Positions 1 to 6,426 of a stretch of 19,204 bases of DNA are shown here, piece by piece. The DNA is from Bog-159 sp049511415 (GTDB lineage Bacteria; Acidobacteriota; Terriglobia; Bryobacterales; Bryobacteraceae), in NCBI GenBank assembly GCA_049511415.1, contig JBEKYC010000102.1, positions 1-19,204 of the forward strand. Direction: 5' to 3'. The notes under the pieces were generated by a model. That model saw only the letters and a program-made list of their open reading frames with translations, ran no database searches and was not told the origin of the DNA. The translations under genes and the position numbers were made by a program. Numbering within the stretch: the stretch's first letter is position 1; each line of letters opens with the position of its first letter.

Positions 1-770
1 TCGCCGGTGCGGAAGTAGATATGGCCGGGCATGTGGACCATGTGTCCGGAAGCCGGCGCCAGTGCGCCTAATTTGGCGGCGCTATCGAGCGCCCACTCGG
101 GATGGTCGCTGCCTTCCACGGCGTGGATCCAATAATGATTCGCGGCAGCATTGTCGGGATACTGGCGCAGCAACTCGCGCAGCATGGCCTGGCCATAGAA
201 AGTGCCGGTGCGCGGATCGCCCTTGTCGTCGTAACCGTGATTCAGGGAAAGCACGTAGAACAGCTTGGCTTCCACATCGTCCGGGTAATGCTGGATGAGG
301 GCTTCCATCTCTTTGGCGTAAGCCTTGTCGCCCTCGTCACCTTTTTCGTCCGCGGAAGCGGCGTCGGCGCGGATGTAGCGCTGCTCGTGGTCGTAAGCTT
401 TGTCGCTCAGATCCTTGGCTTTGGCGATTTCGGCTTTGGCCGCGTCGTGGTCGCCTCCGTGCAGGGTCAGCGCGCGCGCCAGGCCCCAATGACACATCGC
501 GCAATCGGGATCCAGGCGGACGGCTTCTTCAAAGGCGCGCAAGGCTTCGTAATCCCAAAAGCAGTGCAGCAGGGCCAGACCCTGATCGAACCAGCGCTGG
601 GCTTCCGGCGATTTCGTGGTGATGGGGATGTGACTGTGGCCTATGCCGTCGATGGCGATGGGCTTGGGAAGCTTGGCGAGATCGACGGGAGTATCGGCGT
701 CCGGCGCAAGGTGATGGGTTTGCGCCAGGGCGCACGCGCAGCATATTAAGGATAGGGCGAGAGGTTTCAT
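1..770 (-). CDS. Exported TPR-repeat protein, C-terminus cut by window edge
   Basis: The reading frame opens at an ATG at 770 and stays open to the left edge, giving about 256 residues without a stop. A short signal-like start (MKPLALSLICCACALAQ) suggests export. A motif GIGHSHIPITT precedes a tetratricopeptide-like helix pair around residues 60-100 (QRWFDQGLALLHCFWDYEAL, then FEEAVRLDPDCAMCHWGLA). Near the cut edge lies HYWIHAVEGSDHPEWAL and then GHMVHMPGHIYFRTG. I recognise this His-rich HMPxHIY signature from a widespread TPR family of unknown biochemical role. The gene starts 21 bases after the histidine kinase stop, so it may be the last gene of that operon. However, a TATACT -10-like hexamer (786-791) could also give it its own promoter. 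Shine-Dalgarno support is weak. The role is probably protein-protein interaction in the envelope; a specific function cannot be assigned. Confidence 0.85.
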   Translation of the reverse strand, partial: MKPLALSLICCACALAQTHHLAPDADTPVDLAKLPKPIAIDGIGHSHIPITTKSPEAQRWFDQGLALLHCFWDYEALRAFEEAVRLDPDCAMCHWGLARALTLHGGDHDAAKAEIAKAKDLSDKAYDHEQRYIRADAASADEKGDEGDKAYAKEMEALIQHYPDDVEAKLFYVLSLNHGYDDKGDPRTGTFYGQAMLRELLRQYPDNAAANHYWIHAVEGSDHPEWALDSAAKLGALAPASGHMVHMPGHIYFRTG

Positions 771-791
771 GCGGAACTCTGGATCAGTATA

Positions 792-2522
792 TCAGCGGCG
801 GCTAACGGCGACCGCTGCCGGCAATCGCAGGCGGAAGCAGGCTCCTTGGCCGGGCTCGGAGTCCGCCCACATATCCCCGCCGTGATCGAGCACGGTCTGG
901 CGGGAGAGCGCAAGTCCCAGGCCGAGCCCATTCTTCTTCCCCACGCTGACGAATGGTTCGAACAGGCTGTCGCGGATTTCCGGTGCGATGCCGGGTCCGC
1001 TGTCGCGCACTTCCGCCACCACGAAGCCGTTTTGGGTTTGCGCCGAGATCTGAATGCGGCCGCCCGCCGGCATCATTTCGAGCGCGTTGCCCACCAGATT
1101 GCAGAAAACGCGTTCCATGCGATTTCGCTCCATGGGCAGTTCGATCTCATCGGGAACCTGGATCTGCACGTCGACCTTTTGAGCCTCCGCCGAAGCCAGC
1201 AGGGATTCGCAGCCGGCGGCGGCCACTTCCCGCAGGTTGCAGATCTCGGCTCCGGCCGCGTTGCCGCGGGAAACGTTGAGCAGATCCTGCAGCAGTTCGC
1301 GGATGCGGCGGGACGCGCTGTAGATGTTGGCGGCGAGGCGCTTGACCTGCGCCCGGGTCAACTCCGTATCGACCAGCATCTCCGCGCCGCCGTAGACCGC
1401 AGCCAGGGGATTGCGCAGGTCGTGCACAATGGAACTGGATAGGCGCCCGATGGTGGAGATGCGTTCCTGCCGGATCAACTCCTGGCGGGCCTGCTGGATG
1501 GAGGCGCACATGGCGTTGAAGGTTTGGGCCAGGCGTCCTAATTCGTCCTGGCTGACGACCCGCACGCGATGCGCATAATTCTGGCGGGCAACTTCCGCGG
1601 CGGCGCGATCCAGTTCCTTCACGGGCTCCACGATGCGGCGCGCCAGCAGGTACGTGAGGCCCAGGCTGGCGGCGACGGCCAGCAGCCAAAGCAGGATGAT
1701 GTTGCGGCGCAGGGCGGCCAGCCGCTGGCTGGCGGCTGCGAACGAGCGCAGAATCCAGAGATCGCCGATGGGCCGGCCTTCGATATCCAATAGCGGCGTG
1801 GGACGCGCCGCGTATTCCGTGCCGCTGTCGCTCAAGCGTTCCAGATTCGGCCGCGCGGCAATCTTGGCAGCCAGCACGCGCGCCATTTGCGGCGCCAGAG
1901 TGGACGCCACCGGCTGCCCGTTGGAAAGGAAGAGAAAGTCGCTGTCGCCGGTGGCTTCCTTGAGCTGCTGGGCTACGGCGCTATCCACGCGATAACCGGC
2001 TACCAGGACATTTTGGGGCACATTCTCCAGATACACGGGCGTGAATACAGTCTGGTAGAGCCGCCCATCGCGGACCAGAAAGCCGGAGGCCTGATCCGGG
2101 AAGCGGGCGGCCGCGGTGCGCACATCGTGGGGGGTCACGGCCATGCCTCCGACCGTGGTGGCGATTACATTGCCGGGGGCATCCGTCACCAGAAAGTCCG
2201 CGTCCTTAATCGCTAAATGCCTCCACAATTCATTGGCCGTGTCACGTATAGTGGCTGGGTCCCGGGTTCCGAAGGCCGCCCGCACGTCGGACATCTGGCT
2301 TAAGGTGAGGCTGACGGAACTCAGCAACTCGGCGCGCGCTTTCCATAGGGAACGATAAGCCTGGAAGCTGGCCCCGAGCTCATCTTCCATGGTGCTGGTG
2401 GTGGTCTCGACGGCGTTGCGCAGCATGATCCAGCCAGTCAGCGCGAAGAGCAGTGTGACCGCGGTGGATGTGGAAAGCAGAATCTTCCAGAGCAGCGACA
2501 GGCGTGAGAATCGGGCCATCAT
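792..2522 (-). CDS. Membrane sensor histidine kinase (Cache-like sensor, HAMP, HisKA, HATPase)
   Basis: I take the ATG at 2522 (576 residues) because it overlaps the preceding gene's TGA as ATGA; a start 3 bases further in is equally possible. The order is: transmembrane helix at about residues 11-34, an extracytoplasmic sensor at about 35-270 that resembles a double-Cache fold (FTPVYLENVPQNVLVAGYRVD), a second helix at about 274-294, and a HAMP linker at about 295-345. The kinase core follows, with an H-box SSIVHDLRNPLAAV (phospho-acceptor His367), an N-box NLVGNALEMMP (Asn479), a G1 box DSGPGI (Asp507) and a G2 box GLGLGLAL at about 532-539. All catalytic boxes are intact, so it should autophosphorylate. 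There is no fused receiver; the single-domain response regulator at 4543-4944 in the same run is the obvious partner. The ligand is unknown. The porin and cupredoxin neighbours suggest an envelope or redox/metal signal, which is inference. Confidence 0.93.
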   Translation of the reverse strand: MMARFSRLSLLWKILLSTSTAVTLLFALTGWIMLRNAVETTTSTMEDELGASFQAYRSLWKARAELLSSVSLTLSQMSDVRAAFGTRDPATIRDTANELWRHLAIKDADFLVTDAPGNVIATTVGGMAVTPHDVRTAAARFPDQASGFLVRDGRLYQTVFTPVYLENVPQNVLVAGYRVDSAVAQQLKEATGDSDFLFLSNGQPVASTLAPQMARVLAAKIAARPNLERLSDSGTEYAARPTPLLDIEGRPIGDLWILRSFAAASQRLAALRRNIILLWLLAVAASLGLTYLLARRIVEPVKELDRAAAEVARQNYAHRVRVVSQDELGRLAQTFNAMCASIQQARQELIRQERISTIGRLSSSIVHDLRNPLAAVYGGAEMLVDTELTRAQVKRLAANIYSASRRIRELLQDLLNVSRGNAAGAEICNLREVAAAGCESLLASAEAQKVDVQIQVPDEIELPMERNRMERVFCNLVGNALEMMPAGGRIQISAQTQNGFVVAEVRDSGPGIAPEIRDSLFEPFVSVGKKNGLGLGLALSRQTVLDHGGDMWADSEPGQGACFRLRLPAAVAVSRR

Positions 2523-3235
2523 GGGTTTGGCCGGTAAGCCGGCTGATCGTCCAGGGCCGGATAGTCTTTGTCCCACTTGTTTTTGTGCGGCGCCGGGATA
2601 TAGCCGGTCTCCGAAATGGCGATGTTGGGGAGCATCACGGATGTGCCATTATCCAGGTTGACGGGCCGCACTTGTGCCGCGAGCGTTTCGTCGGTGGCCC
2701 GCTCGTGGAAGATATGCAAGGTGTATCTGCCCGGCGGCACATCATGAAGCTCGAATCTGCCCGAGGCGTTGGTGACCGCGAACCAGGGCGTATCGAGCAC
2801 CACGATCACGGCGCTCATGGTCGGGTGGATGTTGCAAAACACGCGGACAATGCCGGCGCGGGTAAATGGCATTCTCTTGCTGGTATGCGGTTTATACAGA
2901 CCCAGGTCGAAAATCTCGCCGCTGTAGTTGGAGAACACGTTGTGGAATATGGGATCGTCGTTGGGGAACTCCACGGCGCCACCCACCGGGATGGCTACCA
3001 CGTGGGGATCGAAATGCTTATCCTTCTGCCGCATGACTTGAACTTTGTGCGCCGCGCCGGCCGGCATAGTGACTCGTCCGGCAGGCTCGAGCCACACGAC
3101 CACGCCGCGAAAGTCCTGGTGGCGGCGCACGCCCGGGTCGCGCGAATCGGTCAGCACGACGTTGCCCGATACACTGGCGGCCCAGGCGGGCAGCAACCCT
3201 AGAACACTAAAACAGATACGCCAGAGCCAGGTCAT
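2519..3235 (-). CDS. Exported cupredoxin-like (plastocyanin-fold) protein with C-terminal regulatory-like domain
   Basis: The ATG at 3235 gives 238 residues beginning with a clear signal peptide (MTWLWRICFSVLGLLPAWA); longer in-frame starts would put an unlikely basic tail in front of it. The mature protein carries a cupredoxin-like domain. An AIPVGGAVEFPNDDPIFHNV stretch supplies His98, and VFCNIHPTMSA supplies Cys134, His137 and Met140. This is the His/Cys/His/Met ligand set of a type 1 copper site. A following segment (ASGRFELHDVPPGRYTLHIF) resembles the carboxypeptidase-regulatory-like beta sandwich found in proteins annotated as methylamine-utilisation-like. The start lies 29 bases inside the porin gene and the stop overlaps the kinase start by 4 bases, so it is probably translationally coupled on both sides. 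It likely acts in the periplasm as an electron carrier, copper binder or ligand-presenting partner of the kinase; which one cannot be told. Confidence 0.85.
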   Translation of the reverse strand: MTWLWRICFSVLGLLPAWAASVSGNVVLTDSRDPGVRRHQDFRGVVVWLEPAGRVTMPAGAAHKVQVMRQKDKHFDPHVVAIPVGGAVEFPNDDPIFHNVFSNYSGEIFDLGLYKPHTSKRMPFTRAGIVRVFCNIHPTMSAVIVVLDTPWFAVTNASGRFELHDVPPGRYTLHIFHERATDETLAAQVRPVNLDNGTSVMLPNIAISETGYIPAPHKNKWDKDYPALDDQPAYRPNP

Positions 3236-4571
3236 AGTGATTGTTGAGCCGGAGACCATTCTCAATATACGATGTGCGCGCCTGCGAAGCTTCCAAGCCC
3301 ACCAGAACATTGGGGGCCAGGCGATAGAAGAGATTGCCCCCGTAGAGCCAATTGCGGCCGATCGCGTAAGGCGTGAGATCCGCCGCGCGCGCGTCTTCCA
3401 GGCCCGAGAAAAAGTGGAACGAGAGGCGCGGCGCCACCAGAAAGGTCAACTGACTCCAGCCGCCTTTGCTATGCACAGGGATGGCGTCACCGTTCGGCAG
3501 AATGGTAAAGCTGCTCAGGCCGCCGACCGGCCCGACGTTTTGACCGCTGAAGAATGCGCCCGTGAATTCGAGTTTACGCCACGGATTGGCGAACCAGTCG
3601 AGGGAGAACAGGTTGGATGAGACGGAGTTGCCGTTCACGTGCGTGATGCTCGAATGAAAGCCGGGGGCGATTTCGATGCGGCGGCCGTCTTCGGAGCCGT
3701 GGTAAAACTCGAAGCGGCCTTCGATGCCGGGGCGGGCGGGTTCGGGGGCATACGCGCTTGGCTGATAGGGGTTCAGTTCGGAGGTCTCGACCACGCCGAA
3801 TTGGACGTGGACTCCGGTATCGGGGGCGAACTGCAATTTCTGTTCGACGCGCACTTGCGGCATCCAGTACCAGAGATTCCCGGCGCCCGCTAATGCGGGG
3901 AATTCGACTTGCGCCAGCGAGGAAGGCTCGCGGGGCGCGAAGATGGGACTCTCCACGCCCGCCAGGATACTGCGGCTGGCCCAATCGATTTCGATATCGC
4001 CGGTGCGCAGGCGGAAATCCTGATCCAGGGGAGTGCCGGTGCCGCCGGCAAAATCCATGAAGACGGAGCCTTGTACCTTACCTCCCAGAAAGGTCTGAGG
4101 ACCGGAGTATTCCAGGCCGACGGTAGTTTGATAGAAGCTGCCGCCGGCGGTCGACTGATTGCCGGGCCAGGCGAATGTGGGATATTCCTGGCCGCCGCTG
4201 CCTCTGGAATTCATATAACCATTGAACAGGGCCATGCCGGTCAGGCTTATGGGAAAGCGTTGGGAGGCTTCCACTTTGGTCTGCGCGAGTTCCGCCGTGC
4301 GGCTCTGCTCTACGGCGACCTTCTCGTCGAGATTACTTGCGCTTTCTTGGGGGCCACTCGCCGCCGGGGGGCCCAGGCCGCGCGCTGTGGCGAGTTCCTG
4401 ATGCAATTGCTTGACCTCGTCGGCCAATGCGCGGTTCTCCTGTTCCAGACGGTCGAGACGATCCAGAATCTGGCGGATTTCGGGGGAAGGTGTTTGCGCC
4501 GCCAGCAGGCCGGGGAAGAGCAGACTGAGCAGCAGCCACCGGCTACGGGGAACGATCAAGGAACTTGGCAT
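3207..4571 (-). CDS. Outer-membrane porin-like beta-barrel with N-terminal coiled coil
   Basis: The ATG at 4571 gives 454 residues with a signal peptide (MPSSLIVPRSRWLLLSLLF, cleavage near LLAAQ). A GGAG sequence lies about 10 bases upstream. Residues about 27-63 form a heptad-rich coiled coil (QILDRLDRLEQENRALADEV), then a linker, then a glycine- and aromatic-rich barrel from about residue 107 (FPISLTGMALFNGYM). The chain ends in LALAYLF with a terminal phenylalanine, typical of barrels inserted by the Bam machinery. The coiled coil plus barrel recalls trimeric OprO/OprP or DcaP-type porins, but I see no diagnostic substrate motif. It overlaps the response regulator gene by 29 bases and the cupredoxin gene by 29 bases. 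The substrate is unknown; anionic or small organic solutes would fit the family. Confidence 0.82.
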   Translation of the reverse strand: MPSSLIVPRSRWLLLSLLFPGLLAAQTPSPEIRQILDRLDRLEQENRALADEVKQLHQELATARGLGPPAASGPQESASNLDEKVAVEQSRTAELAQTKVEASQRFPISLTGMALFNGYMNSRGSGGQEYPTFAWPGNQSTAGGSFYQTTVGLEYSGPQTFLGGKVQGSVFMDFAGGTGTPLDQDFRLRTGDIEIDWASRSILAGVESPIFAPREPSSLAQVEFPALAGAGNLWYWMPQVRVEQKLQFAPDTGVHVQFGVVETSELNPYQPSAYAPEPARPGIEGRFEFYHGSEDGRRIEIAPGFHSSITHVNGNSVSSNLFSLDWFANPWRKLEFTGAFFSGQNVGPVGGLSSFTILPNGDAIPVHSKGGWSQLTFLVAPRLSFHFFSGLEDARAADLTPYAIGRNWLYGGNLFYRLAPNVLVGLEASQARTSYIENGLRLNNHYDLALAYLF

Positions 4572-4944
4572 CGAGAAGTTGCTCCAATTTAAGCCGCACC
4601 TGAGCGGGCGAATAGGGTTTTGGGAAGAATGCATTGGCGCCCATGGCTTGGAGGCGCGCCGGCGTGGCTGGATCGGTGTCGCCGCTGACCACGATGATCG
4701 GCAGGAGGCGATGGCGCGGTTCAGCGCGAATCCGTTCGATGAACTCAAATCCGTCCATGCGCGGCATATTCAGGTCCGTGACGACGGCACTGACGGTGCA
4801 GTCCCCGCTGGCGAGCAACCGGAGGGCTTCCTGCGCGGTGGGCATCACCGTTACGGCGATTCCGGGTATGGCGAGGAAAGCCACTTCCAGCGTGGTGGCG
4901 CACGTGGCGGCATCCTCGACGATTACGACTGTCCCCTCGGGCAT
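4543..4944 (-). CDS. Single-domain response regulator (CheY-like receiver)
   Basis: This gene encodes 133 residues forming one receiver domain and nothing else. The acidic pocket is Glu10-Asp11 (VVIVED), the phospho-acceptor is Asp57 in VVTDLNMP, the switch serine is Ser87 in IIVVSGD, and the conserved lysine is Lys109 in FFPKPYSP. All positions needed for phosphorylation are present. There is no DNA-binding or enzymatic output domain, so its effect must pass through a partner protein. It is the first gene of the overlapping cassette with the porin, cupredoxin protein and histidine kinase, and the kinase is the likely phosphodonor. The ATG at 4944 has no good Shine-Dalgarno sequence at normal spacing. 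Repeats between 4958 and 5028 lie in its upstream region. Confidence 0.93.
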   Translation of the reverse strand: MPEGTVVIVEDAATCATTLEVAFLAIPGIAVTVMPTAQEALRLLASGDCTVSAVVTDLNMPRMDGFEFIERIRAEPRHRLLPIIVVSGDTDPATPARLQAMGANAFFPKPYSPAQVRLKLEQLLDAKFLDRSP

Positions 4945-4957
4945 TTCCAGAATCTGT

Positions 4958-5028
4958 TACACCTCAGTGTATATTTTCGTGCATTTGGCGGGCGGGACGG
5001 TAGGGGGGCTGTAAAAAAGGTGTAAAAA
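4958..5028 (-). promoter_or_regulatory. Candidate control region of the response regulator-porin-cupredoxin-kinase cassette
   Basis: Two structures lie in the 121-base gap before the response regulator. A perfect 5-base inverted repeat TACAC-CTCA-GTGTA spans 4958-4971, 13 bases upstream of the ATG. It overlaps a weak -10-like TATACA on the minus strand (4968-4973). Further upstream, TGTAAAAA occurs twice (5010-5017 and 5021-5028) with an 11-base period, one helical turn, as in tandem activator half-sites. No convincing -35 is visible, which would fit an activator-dependent promoter. The binding protein is unknown. Confidence 0.35.
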
Positions 5029-5065
5029 CTATAGCTGGATTCCACCTACGGCTATGTGTCCGAGT

Positions 5066-6157
5066 TTAGGCGCCGCCTATATCCGTAGCCCATTGAGCCC
5101 TCGCTGAGTTGATCCTTTGTTGAACTTCCGGGGTAGCGTTGATGGGGATGATTTCAATGTCTAGATGGCTTTGTGCGAATACCCGGAAGATTTCGTCGGC
5201 GAATGCCTGCCCTATGCTCTCCACCGCCCTGAAATCGAAAAGAACGGTCTTGAAGCGGTCCAATCTGGCAACTAAGCGTTTGGCCTGGGACCGCGAGATC
5301 AGTTTGTCATCGCCGTACTGCGCGAGTCTAACCGGTACCACTGTCTTTGTGAACCCATAATCGTCGCCGCTTGAGTACTGATCGAAAACCTGTTTGTCGG
5401 TCCTCGCTGAGTGATTACTCAGTTTCATGAACACAGTTGTACCGTCGGCGGCCTTTGGCCGCTCCAGTATCCAGTCCTCGTCCTTCCCAAAGTCATGAGT
5501 AAAAAACACGCCGCCCGACAGGATGTCAAACGAATCGAGCAGACGTGATGTGAAAAAGATGCCTTGACCCGGGTGCCTCTTCGGATCCGTGGTCAACTTG
5601 CCCTTTGCAAGTTCCACGAGCGCATGCCGTTCGTCAGGCAAACCCATGGCGGCCTGGATCTTCCGAAAAATCCCGACACCATCGTCCATCAACGAAACCT
5701 GGGTGTTCTCCGCCGTTTTCGCAACCTCAACATAAATCGACTTGCCTCCGGAATGGTCTAGAGCGTTGTTGAACATTTCAGTTACGCAATAGTGCCAAAT
5801 CTCCATCACGTTTCGGGGCAGGTTGCGCAAAGCAGGAGAAACATCATGTGACCAAACCTGGTCCTCCTCAATTCCCGGCGTTATCGCATAACGCCCCCTC
5901 CATTCGAACAGGGCCGCAAGTTTGTATCTGCGATAGCGCGTATTGCCTTCGGGCAGGAGCGCGCCCGCCGTAACTAAATTTCTTAAATGCTTGTGAGCCG
6001 CTTGCCGAGAGATTCCAAAGCGTTCGGCAACCAGACGCGTGATATCAGGGTTCTTCTCGACGTTCGCGAGAATGAACCCACGGACTTCCTCGCCTCGTGC
6101 TCTGACTCTTTGATGCTGCGCGGCTAATTCTTGCGGAGAACCGTCGAATGTCTCCAT
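5066..6157 (-). CDS. wHTH / GHKL-type ATPase / STAS-like (DUF4325-type) fusion regulator
   Basis: This gene encodes 363 residues in three parts. Residues about 24-82 form a winged helix-turn-helix (FGISRQAAHKHLRNLV, wing near GNTRYRRYKLA). Residues about 110-245 form a GHKL ATPase. Its N-box is EMFNNALDHSGG (Glu127, Asn131), its G1 box DDGVGI (158-163), and its lid GQGIFFTSRLLDSF from 197. There is no H-box or dimerisation/phosphotransfer domain, so it is not a classical histidine kinase. Residues about 272-350 resemble the STAS-like DUF4325 domain (VLFDFRAVESIGQAFADEIF). An anti-sigma-like ATPase and an anti-anti-sigma-like STAS fold on one DNA-binding chain suggest an internalised partner switch; this is inference. 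No Shine-Dalgarno sequence precedes the ATG and the promoter implies a nearly leaderless mRNA. Its base composition is poorer in G+C than the flanking genes. It is divergent from the EF-G2 gene. Confidence 0.9.
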   Translation of the reverse strand: METFDGSPQELAAQHQRVRARGEEVRGFILANVEKNPDITRLVAERFGISRQAAHKHLRNLVTAGALLPEGNTRYRRYKLAALFEWRGRYAITPGIEEDQVWSHDVSPALRNLPRNVMEIWHYCVTEMFNNALDHSGGKSIYVEVAKTAENTQVSLMDDGVGIFRKIQAAMGLPDERHALVELAKGKLTTDPKRHPGQGIFFTSRLLDSFDILSGGVFFTHDFGKDEDWILERPKAADGTTVFMKLSNHSARTDKQVFDQYSSGDDYGFTKTVVPVRLAQYGDDKLISRSQAKRLVARLDRFKTVLFDFRAVESIGQAFADEIFRVFAQSHLDIEIIPINATPEVQQRINSARAQWATDIGGA

Positions 6158-6163
6158 TCAATT

Positions 6164-6221
6164 CATTGTAAATCTTAAGCTGATTCTTTGTCAACTTTTA
6201 AGCAAATTAAGGTTTACAATG
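6164..6221. repeat. Inverted repeat plus triple operator-like element
   Basis: Two 15-base arms, 6164-6178 and 6207-6221, are inverted copies matching at 14 of 15 positions (CATTGTAAATCTTAA and the complement of TTAAGGTTTACAATG), separated by 28 bases. A third, looser copy lies between them (TTGTCAACTTTTAAGC, 6188-6203). It is in the same orientation as the left arm and 22 bases from it, about two helical turns. The left arm contains the -10 and the middle copy contains the -35 of the regulator gene. This is the expected arrangement for autorepression by the wHTH protein. Confidence 0.7.
6165..6194 (-). promoter_or_regulatory. Sigma70-type promoter of the wHTH/ATPase/STAS gene
   Basis: On the minus strand a perfect TTGACA (6189-6194) is followed after 18 bases by TACAAT (6165-6170), five of six matches to the -10 consensus. 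Only 7 bases separate the -10 from the ATG at 6157, so transcription should begin at or within a base or two of the start codon. That explains the missing Shine-Dalgarno sequence. Both hexamers lie inside operator-like repeats. Confidence 0.7.
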
Positions 6222-6426
6222 AAAACTGCGAAACGGCTTGCAGCGGGTTGACTTTACAGTTAGACATTTGATTCGGATTGGCCGATGCGTTGGCAGGCAT
6301 TCCCGCAGAGCAGTATCGCCTTCGGCAGGAGTTTAACCAGATGATCCGCGCTATGCGCCTTTTTGTCAGGGCCTGCCCTACTCGGGACCGCCCGTGTTAC
6401 ACTCCGCTTTCAAACTGGAGTCTACA

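Noticed and set aside
102..749. 215-codon plus-strand open frame at the left edge
   Set aside because: The minus strand here encodes a coherent TPR protein with a signal peptide and the HMPGHIY motif; the plus frame is its shadow.
6219..6251. Ten-codon frame MKTAKRLAAG just after the inverted repeat
   Set aside because: It has no ribosome binding site or clear promoter, and a leader peptide for the EF-G2 gene would need attenuator structures that I do not see.
6315..6331. Short similarity between TATCGCCTTCGGCAGGAG here and TATTGCCTTCGGGCAGGAG at 5941-5959
   Set aside because: It is only about 18 bases with one mismatch and one gap, one copy being in coding sequence; too short to call a repeat family.
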